From: Paramicrobacterium chengjingii
GTDB taxonomy: Bacteria; Actinomycetota; Actinomycetes; Actinomycetales; Microbacteriaceae
Assembly: GCF_011751765.2 (NCBI RefSeq)
Contig: NZ_CP061169.1
Span: forward strand, 2,170,001 to 2,234,000
Reading direction: 5' to 3'
Length of the DNA: 64,000 nucleotides
The notes beneath the pieces are model-generated. The model saw only the letters and a program-made list of their open reading frames with translations, had not been told where the DNA came from and made no database searches. Both the position numbers and the translations under genes were made by a program. This document shows positions 1 to 9,606 of the stretch, piece after piece (the stretch's first letter is position 1; every line of letters starts with the position of its first letter).

Positions 1-1466
1 ACCTCAATGGTGACCTCGGTGCCCTCGCCGACGACAGTGTGCCAGTCGATCGTGCCGCTCAGCTCACCTTGAATCAGCGTGCGGACAATCTGCGTGCCGA
101 GCCCTTGACCCACGCGTCCCTCGGGAAGTCCTGTTCCGTTATCGCGCACCGTCACCGAGAGTATCTCTTCGGTACGTTCCGCCTGGATCTCGACCTCGCC
201 CGAGCGACCGGCGAGCCCGTGCTCCACAGCATTTGTGACCAGCTCCGTCAACGCGAGCGCGAGCGGTGTCGCATACTCGCTCGGGAGCACGCCGAAGTTA
301 CCCGATTTCGTCGGCCTCACAGTCGTGTTGTGCGCGGAAGCCACTTCGGCGATCAGCATGAGCACCCGCTCGAAGACATCGTCGAAGTCAACATCCTGTG
401 AGAGACCCTCTGACAGAGTGTCGTGTACGACAGCGATCGCCGTCACGCGGCGCATCGCCTGCGTCAGCGCATTGCTCGCCTCATCGGAATGTGCTCGGCG
501 CGCCTGAATCCGCAGAAGCGAGGCGACGGTCTGAAGATTGTTCTTCACTCTGTGGTGAATCTCGCGAATCGTCGCGTCCTTGGTGATCAGCTCACGTTCA
601 CGATGGCGCAGTTCCGTAACGTCTCGACAGAGCACGATGGCACCCACTCGGTCGCCGCGCACGCGCAGCGGAATCGAGCGAAGCGAAATCGTAACGCCTT
701 TCGATTCGACGTCCGTGCGCCACGGCGCGCGGCCTGTGACGACGAGCGGCAGAGACTCATCGATCTCCTGCTGATCGCCGAGAATTTCCGTCGTCACATC
801 CGCGAGAGACTCCCCCTCGAGCTCGTCTTCAAACCCCATCCGGTTAAACGCAGACAGGGCGTTGGGGCTCGCGAACGTCGTCGTACCTTCCACGTCGATG
901 CGCAGCAGCCCGTCGGATGCTCGCGGTGCACCTCTCCGGGGTCCAGTCGGTGCCGAGAGGTCTGGAAAGTCACCTCCCGCTATCATGCCGAACAAGTCTG
1001 CGGCGCAGTTGTTAAACGTCAGCTCTTGACGGCTCGGAGAACGCGTCTCACTGAGGTTTGTGTGGCGGGTGAGCACGGCGATCGGGCCGGGCGTCGTCAC
1101 CGTGCTCTCTGCGGTGAGCCGCCGGACGACGGGAACGGCGACGACCCGAGTCGGAGTCTCCTCGTACCAATCGGGGGCGGATGAATCGATGATCTTCCCG
1201 CTCGAGAAGGCCTCCGTTACTTGCGCCCGCCACTGCTGCTTGACCTTCTGCCCGACGAAGTCGCGGTAGAAGAGCGTCGCGGCGCTCGACGGGCGGTAGT
1301 GCGAAACAGCGATGAAGCTGTCGTCGTGAGACGGAACCCACAGCACAATGTCGGCGAAGGCGAGGTCCGCGAGCAGCTGCGCGTCTTCCACAAGCATGTG
1401 CAGCCATTCAACATCCGCCTCATCGGAGCGGCCCTGAGCGAGAATCAGTTCACTGAGCGTCGACAT
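1..1466 (-). CDS. pdtaS: PdtaS-type sensor histidine kinase (3' end outside window)
   Basis: Cytosolic sensor kinase of the HisKA_2 family, which in actinomycetes phosphorylates the RNA-binding antiterminator PdtaR. Reading from the ATG at 1466, about 488 codons lie in the window: an N-terminal GAF-like domain (about 1-165), a PAS-like segment (about 180-285), the HisKA_2 phosphoacceptor motif HHRVKNN near residue 304, and an HATPase domain with a TNAVEHG N-box and DNGTGLP G-box. No membrane segment is visible, as in the mycobacterial protein. Only the last few residues run off the window. A TAAACT -10-like hexamer (1473-1478) ends six bases before the ATG and overlaps the stop codon of the upstream gene, so a leaderless transcript is plausible. 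No Shine-Dalgarno sequence is seen. Confidence 0.9.
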   Translation of the reverse strand, partial: MSTLSELILAQGRSDEADVEWLHMLVEDAQLLADLAFADIVLWVPSHDDSFIAVSHYRPSSAATLFYRDFVGQKVKQQWRAQVTEAFSSGKIIDSSAPDWYEETPTRVVAVPVVRRLTAESTVTTPGPIAVLTRHTNLSETRSPSRQELTFNNCAADLFGMIAGGDFPDLSAPTGPRRGAPRASDGLLRIDVEGTTTFASPNALSAFNRMGFEDELEGESLADVTTEILGDQQEIDESLPLVVTGRAPWRTDVESKGVTISLRSIPLRVRGDRVGAIVLCRDVTELRHRERELITKDATIREIHHRVKNNLQTVASLLRIQARRAHSDEASNALTQAMRRVTAIAVVHDTLSEGLSQDVDFDDVFERVLMLIAEVASAHNTTVRPTKSGNFGVLPSEYATPLALALTELVTNAVEHGLAGRSGEVEIQAERTEEILSVTVRDNGTGLPEGRVGQGLGTQIVRTLIQGELSGTIDWHTVVGEGTEVTIE

Positions 1467-1475
1467 TGCACCAGT

Positions 1476-2735
1476 TTATGGTGATGACGTCGCTCGTCCC
1501 GACACGTGCCACGCCCGAGTGCTCCGACTGCGCGCTGACCGCGCCCTTCTCTCACGGCGAGTCGCGGGCACGTCCGCTTCGGGCATCATGGCTCTCGCAA
1601 GCCCTCTGACTGATGCCACGACAGGCGAACGAGGGGAAACCTCGCGCAGCACTCTCCCCTCGAGCAATGCCGCGTCTGCGGCTCGTTCGTCGTGCCCAAT
1701 GAGCGTCGGCTTGTCTATGCCGCCAAAACGCTGCAATGTCGACGTGATCTGGCTAACGGCCGCAAGGCCAACGGGCCCTGAGCGAACGCGGTTCATGACG
1801 GTGTGCACCGGAATTCCTGCGACGACGTCGAGCAGGTCCACGTGCGATCGAAGATATCGGCTGATTCCGATGGGGTCGGCGCGCCCGATAGCGAGTACAC
1901 GATCGGAAGCGCGCAGCGCGGCGAGCGTCGCCGCGTTGCGTCGAGGTGCGAACAGGTCACTGGAGATCTCTTCGTCGCTCTCGAGGCTGAACCCCGTGTC
2001 GATGACGACATGATCGGCCCAGTGCCGACACATCTCGATGGTATCTGTGACGCGTGACTGCGTGAGCTCGGGCCAACGCGATGAACGCGTGAGCCCCGTA
2101 AGCACCGACAGTGTTCCCTGTGACACGGGGTAGCGCTCGCTGATGCGATCAAGCTCGTCATGGGTCAATGCGCCCTGGCCTGCGAGCCGGCAAGCCGCTG
2201 CGAACCCAGGCGACTCATCTAGCATTCCGAGCATCTGCGCAATCGACGCGCTCCACGTGTCTGCGTCGATGAGGCACACGCGCGCACCGAGCTCGGCAAG
2301 CTCGGCGGCGAGCGAGATGGCGATCGTGGTGCGGCCGGGAGCTCCCGCGGGGCCCCACACGGCGGTGACGACCCCCCGGGACGCCTCCTCGCGCCCGCTG
2401 CCGAGGTCGGGCCCCGCGAGGGAGGCCTCGAGCTGTGCGATACTCGCCCCGACGTCGACATGCTCGCGAAGCCCGAGTCGGGCAATGTGGCGGCGTTGCG
2501 TCTCGTCTGAGCACACAGCGACCACGCGGCATCCGGAATCGTCGCAATGAGAAAGGAGATCTTCGGTCATCACATCACCGTCAGCGATCAGTGCGTCCGG
2601 ATTCGTGCGGGCGATAACCTCAGCAACATCGTCGAGCAGCCCGAGCCGAGCCAGAACGTCGTGTCCACGCTCGAGGAGCGGCTCGAGTATCCGCTCCTCG
2701 GTATCGCGCGCCACAGCAAGGACGAGACGGGTCAT
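1476..2735 (-). CDS. CpaE/TadZ-like MinD-family ATPase
   Basis: A 419-residue protein with a receiver-like N-terminal domain (about 1-115) followed by a ParA/MinD-type P-loop domain (about 125-375) and a basic Arg/Ser-rich tail. The Walker A segment reads GPAGAPGRTT, so the usual KGGxGK signature lysines are replaced; the VCLIDADTWS and VVIDTG segments match the deviant Walker A and Walker B regions of the fold. Its start overlaps the stop of the SAF-domain gene by four bases (ATGA), so the two are probably co-translated. The pairing of CpaE/TadZ-like and CpaB-like proteins recalls Flp pilus loci, but no other pilus genes are present. Its job is unknown; it may localise a membrane partner. 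Confidence 0.75.
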   Translation of the reverse strand: MTRLVLAVARDTEERILEPLLERGHDVLARLGLLDDVAEVIARTNPDALIADGDVMTEDLLSHCDDSGCRVVAVCSDETQRRHIARLGLREHVDVGASIAQLEASLAGPDLGSGREEASRGVVTAVWGPAGAPGRTTIAISLAAELAELGARVCLIDADTWSASIAQMLGMLDESPGFAAACRLAGQGALTHDELDRISERYPVSQGTLSVLTGLTRSSRWPELTQSRVTDTIEMCRHWADHVVIDTGFSLESDEEISSDLFAPRRNAATLAALRASDRVLAIGRADPIGISRYLRSHVDLLDVVAGIPVHTVMNRVRSGPVGLAAVSQITSTLQRFGGIDKPTLIGHDERAADAALLEGRVLREVSPRSPVVASVRGLARAMMPEADVPATRRERRARSARSRSTRAWHVSGRATSSP

Positions 2736-3367
2736 GCGACGTTCGCCCCCGGGACGAGCGAGAGTGCATGACCGTTCGCCTGCGCGCTGAGCACCGTTGC
2801 CAGATCTCCTTTGGGAATGAGGACTTCGACACTCGTGTTCTGCTGGCCGACCATAGCGTCATCCGTCACGACCCGGGCCACAACGGCCCCATCGACAATA
2901 ACGGTCGGCTGGCCGAACCTGTTCTGCTCGATTGGCGCGGCAGCCCAGACATCAACACGCGCCCCGACGACGACAGACTCAGGAAGCTCTCCCGTTATTT
3001 CGATCACAACTGGTGCGACAGCGCTCTCGGCAGCCGCAGCAATCGCGGACGCGGGGATGAGCTCACCGTCTCCGACCGTTCGAATGATGACGAGGTCGCC
3101 TTCTGGCAGTTCTCCCTCGCGTATGTACTGGCCATCGAGCGAGCCGAGGCTGACACGGGAGAGAGTGAGGTCGTCGCTCATCACACGAGCTCCCGCGGGC
3201 AGTGTCGACGCCGCAGCGTAGACGGGTACCGTCTGGTCTTGCGAATCGACGACAAGCCAGACGCCGGTCACCGAGACGATCACGAGTACAAGCCCGATGA
3301 TGAAACGCGGGTCAAACCAGAATCGCCGTCGTGTTGTCCGCGCTGCGGATCTCGGTTGCTTCGGCAT
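2732..3367 (-). CDS. SAF-domain (CpaB/RcpC-like) membrane protein
   Basis: About 211 residues. A basic N-terminus with RRRFWFDPR precedes one transmembrane helix (about residues 21-40), then an extracytoplasmic SAF domain starting at VPVYAAASTLPAGARVMSDDL and ending in a VEVLIPKGDL segment. SAF domains in CpaB-like proteins help Flp pilus secretins assemble, but also occur in stand-alone actinobacterial proteins. The ATG at 3367 is preferred because it starts MPKQP; an in-frame ATG at 3376 adds three residues. It is the first gene of a two-gene unit with the CpaE-like ATPase and diverges from a small HTH gene across a region full of dyad symmetries. Confidence 0.75.
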   Translation of the reverse strand: MPKQPRSAARTTRRRFWFDPRFIIGLVLVIVSVTGVWLVVDSQDQTVPVYAAASTLPAGARVMSDDLTLSRVSLGSLDGQYIREGELPEGDLVIIRTVGDGELIPASAIAAAAESAVAPVVIEITGELPESVVVGARVDVWAAAPIEQNRFGQPTVIVDGAVVARVVTDDAMVGQQNTSVEVLIPKGDLATVLSAQANGHALSLVPGANVA

Positions 3368-3392
3368 GCAGACCATGGTGCCAATTTCACAG

Positions 3393-3443
3393 ACTTTCCA
3401 AGAAAGTTATCCACAGGCCACGATTCACTCAGGTGAAGTGGCC
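3393..3443. promoter_or_regulatory. Divergent regulatory region with two inverted repeats and a DnaA box
   Basis: Between the SAF gene and the HTH gene lie three adjoining elements: ACTTTC-CAA-GAAAGT (3393-3407, perfect arms); TTATCCACA (3408-3416, perfect consensus DnaA box); and a nested inverted repeat with outer arms GGCCAC/GTGGCC and inner arms TTCAC/GTGAA (3416-3443). The last could be an operator for the HTH protein encoded directly downstream. Arms read directly; binding proteins inferred. Confidence 0.6.
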
Positions 3444-3456
3444 ATAATCGATAGTC

Positions 3457-3735
3457 ATGGACCACATTTCGCCAGAGTCGATCGGCCGTTTCCTGACGGT
3501 GGCCGATGCATCGGAGATCCTCAATGTCTCCGTTGACGAGGTGCGAGAGCTGATTCAGTCGGCTGAGTTGCCGGCCATCAGCGTGGGCTCCCCCGGGCGT
3601 TGGCGCATCGAGCGTCGAGTGCTTGAAGACTACATCGAGCAGAAATACGAAGAGACCCGCCGAATGAGCCTCTGGCGAGAGGCGAATGCAGCAAGCATCC
3701 AAGACATCAGCGAGGGGCCGAAACACCGCCGCTGA
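3457..3735 (+). CDS. Small excisionase-family (MerR-like) HTH DNA-binding protein
   Basis: A 92-residue protein beginning MDHISPESIGRFLTVADAS, with the helix-turn-helix plus wing layout of the excisionase/BldC-like family: LTVADASEILNVSVDEVRELI is the helix-turn-helix and the short PGRWRIERRVLEDYI stretch is the wing. Actinomycete proteins of this type are mostly chromosomal regulators rather than phage excisionases, and no integrase is nearby. It diverges from the SAF/CpaE-like pair, and the inverted repeats just upstream (3393-3443) are natural candidates for its binding site. No clear Shine-Dalgarno sequence precedes the ATG; an AT-rich CATAATCGATAG stretch lies immediately upstream. Confidence 0.8.
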   Translation: MDHISPESIGRFLTVADASEILNVSVDEVRELIQSAELPAISVGSPGRWRIERRVLEDYIEQKYEETRRMSLWREANAASIQDISEGPKHRR

Positions 3736-3743
3736 CGATGCTC

Positions 3744-4358
3744 TCAGAGCTCGACGAGGTCAATTGCCGATAGCGAAACCACCTGCACCTGCGACACGTC
3801 ACGGGCGCGTCGCGGAGTTCCGCGCGGGTGACGAGCAATGTCGACATGATCCCGTGCGACCCGGTCGAGTGTTCCACCGATCACGTCTGACGATATGGAT
3901 GTTGTCACCGTCACGTACGTACGCCGACGACAGAGATCCCGCAGGACGAAAGGCATCCCGATTCGATCAGTGATCTGGGGATTGCGCAGTGTGCCATCGC
4001 CCTCCGCTGTGCTGCGCTCGGCGTCGTCGGGGTGCAGCAGGATGCTGGTGATTGCTGCCAGTGCGATGACGGCCGTTCCGTCGCTGCCGTGCTGCCTGAT
4101 GAGGTCGGCGGCGATCCAGTCGCGTCCGAACGTTCGAGGCTGGATCGTGAGGTCGCGGCCGCAGCGGAGGATCACCTTCATCGGTCTCGTCGTGCTCTGG
4201 TCGACTGCCGAGCTCTGACCGTACGCGATGACGCGATCTCGGATGCTCAGCCTGCCGATGCGAAGCCGCTCGTCTTCCGCGCGTCTCTCGATGTCGGCGG
4301 CACTCCACGCCGAATCCAGCTGGCCCTCGAGATCATCGAACAGGCTGTCCCATCTCAT
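3744..4358 (-). CDS. Conserved hypothetical actinobacterial protein
   Basis: About 204 residues from the ATG at 4358 (MRWDSLFDDLEGQLDSAWSA); an upstream in-frame ATG at 4406 would add 16 residues and overlap a DnaA-box-like site. The N-terminus is acidic and probably helical, followed by a beta-rich middle with GRDWIAADL and a C-terminal half rich in Arg and Thr. It has no signal peptide or membrane segment. I do not recognise a characterised family. It converges on the HTH gene with an 8-base gap and diverges from the Rv3235-family gene. Confidence 0.7.
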   Translation of the reverse strand: MRWDSLFDDLEGQLDSAWSAADIERRAEDERLRIGRLSIRDRVIAYGQSSAVDQSTTRPMKVILRCGRDLTIQPRTFGRDWIAADLIRQHGSDGTAVIALAAITSILLHPDDAERSTAEGDGTLRNPQITDRIGMPFVLRDLCRRRTYVTVTTSISSDVIGGTLDRVARDHVDIARHPRGTPRRARDVSQVQVVSLSAIDLVEL

Positions 4359-4398
4359 GGTGCCCGAGACTAGCGGTTCCCCGCAGACGATCGCCGAG

Positions 4399-4407
4399 TT
4401 ATCCACA
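4399..4407 (+). promoter_or_regulatory. Consensus DnaA box (TTATCCACA)
   Basis: A perfect TTATCCACA lies in the divergent region between the hypothetical gene and the Rv3235-family gene. It is the second intergenic perfect copy within 1 kb (the other is at 3408-3416). Binding by DnaA is inferred from sequence only. Confidence 0.45.
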
Positions 4408-4566
4408 GATTGGAAAAAAGGGGTTTACAAGTTCACGCGGTACCTGGTTGAGTGTCTAACCATGAGTTCTGACCCCCACCGGGGGGGCACTCAGCGGTGG
4501 GTCTCATGGACCCGCAACGGCAATGCGGCCCAGCCAGGGCCGCTTCACGGCCTGGGCGGAGCAAAG

Positions 4567-5031
4567 ATGAGTGAAGGCAATGTCGCACGATCCGACGACC
4601 ATTCGCTCGCTCCGCCTGCCCGTCCCGCGCGGTGCGGCATCGCCGATCCCGACAGCGAGTTCACGTTTCTCCGAACGAGTGCGACTGACCTTCCCGATCC
4701 TGAGCCCCTTCTGGTCAATCTCACACGCAGCGTCATCGAAGTGATCGCGGGAGCCCGCAACCTTGAACAGCTCTCCCGCTGGATCAGTGAAGATGTGTAC
4801 ACGACGCTCGTGAAGCAGACAGTCATCACTGCCCGAGCCCGAACGCTGAAGGGGCAAAACGCTGTGCGCCCTGTTGTGCACGTGGGAACGGTTCATGTTC
4901 AGTCGCCTGTCGACGACGTGTGTGAAGCGGTGATCATGGTGCAGGTCGGGCGCACCCGTGCGCGAGCCGTTGCGATCCGACTCGAGGGAATTGATCACCG
5001 CTGGCGCGCGACGTCGATCGGCGTCCTCTAA
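4567..5031 (+). CDS. Rv3235-family protein
   Basis: A 154-residue protein of the family typified by M. tuberculosis Rv3235, found next to secA in actinomycetes; its function is not established. The conserved core is the C-terminal 110 residues (PLLVNLTRSVIEVIAGAR, then ending in HRWRATSIGVL), a small alpha/beta domain with an SnoaL-like feel. The N-terminus is Pro/Ala/Arg-rich. I chose the ATG at 4567 because a GGGCGGAG sequence precedes it; an ATG at 4462 is the alternative and would add 35 low-complexity residues. It converges with secA with a gap of only 6 bases. Confidence 0.75.
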   Translation: MSEGNVARSDDHSLAPPARPARCGIADPDSEFTFLRTSATDLPDPEPLLVNLTRSVIEVIAGARNLEQLSRWISEDVYTTLVKQTVITARARTLKGQNAVRPVVHVGTVHVQSPVDDVCEAVIMVQVGRTRARAVAIRLEGIDHRWRATSIGVL

Positions 5032-5037
5032 GAGCGT

Positions 5038-7893
5038 CTACTTCTTTTTCTGCTGCGAACGCCTCTGCGCGCGGTTCGCCGGTGCAGGTTTGGCATCGTC
5101 GTCGGAAGCCGTCTGGCCGAACGCCCCTCGCTGGGCTGGCTTTTTCTTCTGAGGTGTGGCCACAGGGCGCGTCTGACGGGCTGCGTTTGCCTTCGTTGCG
5201 CCGTTTGTCGCACCTCGGGCCATACGCTGTGCCTTGCCTGTCGCGCCCTTCTCGATTTGCCCACGCTGATTGCGAACCTCGACGTCGCCCTCCTCATTGG
5301 CTGCCGAGTAGCTGAGCTTCTCTGTCTCGCCGTCGGGGCGAGCAAGCCCCTTCGCAACGATCACAGGACCGACCTCGCCCTCGGCATCGTCTGGTCGAGA
5401 CACCTCGACGTCAAGGTTGAACAGGTATCCAACGGATTCTTCGCGAATCTGTCCCATCATCTGCTGGAACAAGGAAAAACCCTCACGCTGGTACTCCACA
5501 AGGGGGTCACGTTGCGCCATAGCGCGCAGCCCGATGCCGTCCTTCAGGTAATCCATCTCGTACAGGTGGTCCCTCCACCGGCGGTCGATCACCTGAAGCA
5601 CGACTCGACGCTCAAGTTCACGCATGGCATCGGAGCCGAGTTGCTCCTCACGACGCTCGTAGGCGAGCTTGGCATCTGACAGAATTTCACGTTGCACGAA
5701 TGCTCGATTGACACGCCCCTTCGAACCCGCTTCCTGAACGACCTCGTCGACGGTGAGAGCAATCGGGTACAGGGTCTTGAGCTCCACCCACAGCGCATCG
5801 AAGTCCCAATCGTCTCCATTGCCCTCGCCGATGTGCTCGTCGAGCACTTCGGTGACGACGTCTTCGAGAAAGACCCGCACGCGCTCTTGAAGGTCGTCGC
5901 CTTCGAGAATCTGCCGTCGATCGGTGTACACCGTCTCGCGCTGGCGGTTGAGCACGTCGTCGTACTTCAGCACGTTCTTGCGGATCTCTGCGTTACGAGA
6001 CTCCACCTGTGACTGTGCCGAACGAATGGCACGGCTCACGACCTTCGATTCGATGGCGACGTCGTCCGGCACACCACGGGACATCAGGCTCTCTGCAGCG
6101 CCGGAGTTGAACAGGCGCATCAAATCATCTTGCAACGACAGGTAGAAACGGCTCTCGCCTGGATCTCCCTGGCGCCCTGAGCGGCCACGAAGCTGATTGT
6201 CGATGCGTCGGGATTCGTGACGCTCTGTGCCCAAAACGTAGAGTCCTCCGGCCTCGATCACCTTATCGGCCTCGGTCTGCACCTCGACTTTCACCTCGTT
6301 GTAGACGTCGTCCCAGGTCTCTTCGTACTCATCGGGAGTCTCAGTTGTCGACAATCCCAGTTCGCTCATCTTCTGGACGGCCAGAAACTCGGCGTTACCG
6401 CCGAGCATGACGTCGGTGCCGCGTCCAGCCATGTTCGTTGCGACGGTGACCGCGCCGAGGCGGCCCGCCTGAGCAACGATGGATGCCTCACGCGCGTGGT
6501 TCTTGGCGTTCAGAACCTCGTGCCTGATCCCCTTCTTCGCGAGGAGGCGAGAGAGGTATTCGCTCTTCTCGACGCTTGTCGTTCCGATAAGCACCGGCTG
6601 ACCGGCTTCGTTTCGCTCCGCGATGTCGTCGACGACGTGCGCGAACTTCGCTTCTTCCGTCTTGTACACCAGATCAGATTGATCGATGCGCTGCATCGGC
6701 TTATTCGTGGGGATGTTCACGACACCGAGTTTGTACGTCGACATGAACTCGGCGGCCTCGGTCTCGGCCGTACCGGTCATTCCCGCCATCTTGTCGTACA
6801 TACGGAAATAGTTCTGCAGTGTGACCGTAGCGAGCGTCTGGTTCTCTGCCTTCACCGTGACGCCCTCTTTGGCCTCGATCGCCTGGTGAACGCCCTCGTT
6901 GTAGCGACGTCCAACGAGAATACGACCGGTGTGCTCGTCAACAATCATGACCTCGCCGTTCATCACGACGTAATCCTTGTCCTTCTTGAACAACGCGGTC
7001 GCCTTGATGGCGTTATTGAGGAAGGAGATGAGAGGGGTATTCGCAGACTCGTAAAGGTTGTCGATTCCGAGATGGTCCTCGACCTTTTCGATACCGGGCT
7101 CGAGTACGCCGACTGTGCGCTTCTTCTCATCAACCTCGTAGTCTTCGCCGGCGACAAGGCCCTGGGCTATGCGCGCAAACTCGGTGAACCACCTGTTTGC
7201 CTCACCTGATGACGGACCCGAGATGATCAGAGGCGTGCGTGCCTCATCAATGAGGATGGAGTCGACCTCGTCGATGATGACGAAGTAATGGTCACGCTGC
7301 ACCATCCCGTCCTTCTGCCACGCCATGTTGTCACGCAGATAATCGAAGCCGAATTCGTTGTTCGTTCCGTAGGTGATGTCTGCGAGGTACTGTTTGCGGC
7401 GTACATCGGGGGTCTGGCCTGAGACGACGACGCCCGTTGTCATTCCGAGTGCGCGAAACACGCGCCCCATCAGCTCAGACTGGTAACTGGCAAGATAGTC
7501 GTTGACCGTGATGACGTGCACGCCCCTGCCCGTGATGGCGTTGAGGTACGCGGGAAGCGTTGCGACAAGAGTCTTACCCTCACCCGTCTTCATCTCGGCA
7601 ATGTTGCCGAGATGAAGTGCCGCGCCACCCATGACCTGAACGTCGAATGGCCGCATGCCCAACGTGCGCTTTGAGGCTTCTCTGACCGCGGCAAAAGCCT
7701 CGGGCAGCAGATGGTCGAGCTTCTCACCATTCTCGTACCGTTCGCGAAGCTCCGCTGTCTCGTTTTTGAGTTCCTCGTCGCTGAGTTCGGCGAAGTCGTC
7801 TTCCAGTGCGCTGACGGCTTTCGCATAGTTCTTCAGGCGCTTGAGGGTTCGTCCTTCGCCGACGCGAAGGGCCTTTTCCAATACTGAGGCCAC
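5038..7893 (-). CDS. secA: Preprotein translocase ATPase SecA
   Basis: Motor ATPase that pushes unfolded preproteins through SecYEG at the membrane. The 951-residue length and motifs fit the essential SecA1: Walker A KTGEGKT at 102-108, DEVD Walker B at 208-211, the preprotein cross-linking domain (about 230-370), the second nucleotide-binding fold with MAGRGTD, and the helical scaffold/wing (about 600-830). The C-terminus is a lysine-rich tail (QKKKPAQRG, ending QQKKK) without the Cys-rich zinc-binding SEC-C motif of E. coli SecA, as is usual in actinomycetes. It is single-copy in the window and separated from hpf by a probable terminator. Confidence 0.98.
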   Translation of the reverse strand: MASVLEKALRVGEGRTLKRLKNYAKAVSALEDDFAELSDEELKNETAELRERYENGEKLDHLLPEAFAAVREASKRTLGMRPFDVQVMGGAALHLGNIAEMKTGEGKTLVATLPAYLNAITGRGVHVITVNDYLASYQSELMGRVFRALGMTTGVVVSGQTPDVRRKQYLADITYGTNNEFGFDYLRDNMAWQKDGMVQRDHYFVIIDEVDSILIDEARTPLIISGPSSGEANRWFTEFARIAQGLVAGEDYEVDEKKRTVGVLEPGIEKVEDHLGIDNLYESANTPLISFLNNAIKATALFKKDKDYVVMNGEVMIVDEHTGRILVGRRYNEGVHQAIEAKEGVTVKAENQTLATVTLQNYFRMYDKMAGMTGTAETEAAEFMSTYKLGVVNIPTNKPMQRIDQSDLVYKTEEAKFAHVVDDIAERNEAGQPVLIGTTSVEKSEYLSRLLAKKGIRHEVLNAKNHAREASIVAQAGRLGAVTVATNMAGRGTDVMLGGNAEFLAVQKMSELGLSTTETPDEYEETWDDVYNEVKVEVQTEADKVIEAGGLYVLGTERHESRRIDNQLRGRSGRQGDPGESRFYLSLQDDLMRLFNSGAAESLMSRGVPDDVAIESKVVSRAIRSAQSQVESRNAEIRKNVLKYDDVLNRQRETVYTDRRQILEGDDLQERVRVFLEDVVTEVLDEHIGEGNGDDWDFDALWVELKTLYPIALTVDEVVQEAGSKGRVNRAFVQREILSDAKLAYERREEQLGSDAMRELERRVVLQVIDRRWRDHLYEMDYLKDGIGLRAMAQRDPLVEYQREGFSLFQQMMGQIREESVGYLFNLDVEVSRPDDAEGEVGPVIVAKGLARPDGETEKLSYSAANEEGDVEVRNQRGQIEKGATGKAQRMARGATNGATKANAARQTRPVATPQKKKPAQRGAFGQTASDDDAKPAPANRAQRRSQQKKK

Positions 7894-8008
7894 GAATGCA
7901 CTCCACTTTGTTCACGGCGCTCGAGGCGCCAGGTCCCGTCTCGTTCGATCGGGCCGGGGTCGATCGTACCTATGTTAGCGACCCACCGCTTGGTGCGGGC
8001 TGAAGAAA

Positions 8009-8049
8009 GGCGGCCGGGCGTGCCCCGACACGGGCATCGCCAGGCCGCC
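8009..8049 (-). terminator. Hairpin terminator downstream of hpf
   Basis: Arms GGCGGCC (8009-8015) and GGCCGCC (8043-8049) enclose an inner TGCCC/GGGCA stem. The structure lies 10 bases past the hpf stop codon. No long T-run follows, which is common for actinobacterial terminators. Confidence 0.55.
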
Positions 8050-8058
8050 TCCGGGCGC

Positions 8059-8715
8059 TTAAGCTCTGTTTGCCTCGGCCTCAGCTTCCTCCGACAGTTC
8101 GATCACACCGTAATCCCAGCCCTTGCGCCGGTACACAACGCTCGGGCGATCAGTGCGGGCATCGATGAACAGGAAGAAGTCGTGCCCGACCAGCTCCATG
8201 CGATCCACCGCGTCGTCGACGGTCATCCATTCCGCAGGGAAGGTCTTCTGCCTGATGACGACGGGTGAGTACTGCTCCTCGCTTTCAACATCGTCGACGG
8301 GAGACTCACCAGCGCTGACCCGCTCAATCACCTCTGCGGGCGCCGGCTGCAGTCCGACCACAGCGAATTCGCTCGTCGCCGCAGCGTGTAGTGATGTACG
8401 CTTCTTGCCTCGACGCGCCTGCCTGCGCTCTTTTGCCCGGCGTATTCGCTCGAGCATCTTGTCAATCGCAATATCGAACGCGTTGTATTTGTCACCGCCT
8501 GTAGCCTCTGCCCTCACGAGGGGGCCCGGTCCGATGAGCGTCAACTCGACGCGGTCATCACCGTTCTTTCCGCTCTTGTCGTTGTGGCGGCTTACTTTGA
8601 CCTCGAACGCGATCATTCGATCCGTGATGTGGGTGATCTTCTCTGATTTCTCTTCCACATAATCACGAAAGCGATCGGTGACTCCCAGGCCAATTCCGAC
8701 GATGTTAATTTCCAC
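8059..8715 (-). CDS. hpf: Long-form ribosome hibernation promoting factor
   Basis: Binds the 30S subunit and dimerises 70S ribosomes into 100S particles in stationary phase or stress. The 218-residue product has an N-terminal S30AE ribosome-binding domain (about 1-110: EINIVGIGLGVTDRFRDY, then DKMLERIRRAKERRQARR), an Ala/Pro-rich linker, and the C-terminal dimerisation domain (about 155-215: AVDRMELVGHDFFLFIDA, then VVYRRKGWDYGVIEL). I place the start at the GTG at 8715 because GGAGG (8721-8725) lies five bases upstream; a longer reading to 8868 would add a low-complexity extension overlapping comF. The gene is downstream of comF on the same strand. Confidence 0.95.
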   Translation of the reverse strand: MEINIVGIGLGVTDRFRDYVEEKSEKITHITDRMIAFEVKVSRHNDKSGKNGDDRVELTLIGPGPLVRAEATGGDKYNAFDIAIDKMLERIRRAKERRQARRGKKRTSLHAAATSEFAVVGLQPAPAEVIERVSAGESPVDDVESEEQYSPVVIRQKTFPAEWMTVDDAVDRMELVGHDFFLFIDARTDRPSVVYRRKGWDYGVIELSEEAEAEANRA

Positions 8716-8777
8716 GGCGACCTCCGGATCCGGCGCGAGGTCGCCTGGTTTTCCGGGCGATCCTTTCACGCCTTTTC

Positions 8778-9518
8778 CTACACCGTAGCCCCAGGGCTCG
8801 ACCTTGTCACGCTCTGATCTGAACCGGGCGTGGCGAGACGCAGCGGGGTCGACGCAACGGTGGCACATGCAACGATCTCACCACCGGCCTGCCTCAGAGC
8901 CCGAATGCACTCCGACAGCGTCGCGCCGCTTGTCACAACATCGTCAACGACGATGAATCGTCTGCCACTCACATTCTTCGACCTGATGGCACTTGTGAGG
9001 TTTTCCGTTCGCTGTGCGCGTCCGAGACCAATCTGGTCACGCGGCCGTCGTCTCCACGCGAGCACCCGCGAGCGCGCGAAGCCGGCTCGCCGCACAATCA
9101 GGTCGACGGGTACGAATCCACGGCGCCGACGAGATCGCAGCGAAGCGGGAACTGCAGCGATGTCGATTCCCTGGCCCTCAGCATCGTCGAGCGCCGCGCA
9201 GACGGCCGCGTGAAGTGCGCTGCCAAGGGCGGAGGCGGCATCGACACGTCCGTCGCGTTTGACGGCGAGCAGCAGTCGTTTCACACACCCTGAGTACTGC
9301 GCGGCGCTGTACACCCTCACACCGTCAATCGTGCGCGTCAGGATGCCCCTGCTCAGAGCGTCTCGGCAGACAACGCACACGCTGACGTCGTTCTCACCGC
9401 ATCCGGCGCAGGTGACGGGGGCGAGAAATGCCACCGTCTCGCGAACGACGCGTCGCCCGTGTGAGAGACAAAAGTGTGCAAGTGAGGGCCCCCATGCTCG
9501 ACCTCGGTGACGTGGCAT
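8778..9518 (-). CDS. ComF-family phosphoribosyltransferase-fold protein
   Basis: A 246-residue protein of the ComF family, linked in competent bacteria to DNA uptake but widespread in non-competent actinomycetes. Visible features are an N-terminal zinc ribbon with CAGC and CVVC cysteine pairs and a C-terminal type I PRTase domain with the phosphate-binding motif VVDDVVTSGATL. The start MPRHRGRAWGPSLAHFCLS at 9518 gives the usual family length; no strong Shine-Dalgarno sequence was seen. It lies between lpqB and hpf on the same strand, the order conserved across actinomycetes (Rv3242c position in M. tuberculosis). Confidence 0.85.
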   Translation of the reverse strand: MPRHRGRAWGPSLAHFCLSHGRRVVRETVAFLAPVTCAGCGENDVSVCVVCRDALSRGILTRTIDGVRVYSAAQYSGCVKRLLLAVKRDGRVDAASALGSALHAAVCAALDDAEGQGIDIAAVPASLRSRRRRGFVPVDLIVRRAGFARSRVLAWRRRPRDQIGLGRAQRTENLTSAIRSKNVSGRRFIVVDDVVTSGATLSECIRALRQAGGEIVACATVASTPLRLATPGSDQSVTRSSPGATV

Positions 9519-9606
9519 CGCCCTAGCCTTGCCTTCGCCCCGTCGGTGAGCAAACGTCCGGAGCAAAGTGGGGACAGCCGCTGCACGCTCACCGCCTGTG
9601 GACGCC

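Noticed and set aside
3457..3735. Excisionase-like HTH gene as a sign of a prophage or integrative element
   Set aside because: No integrase, att-like repeats or phage genes are nearby, and the surrounding gene order is core.
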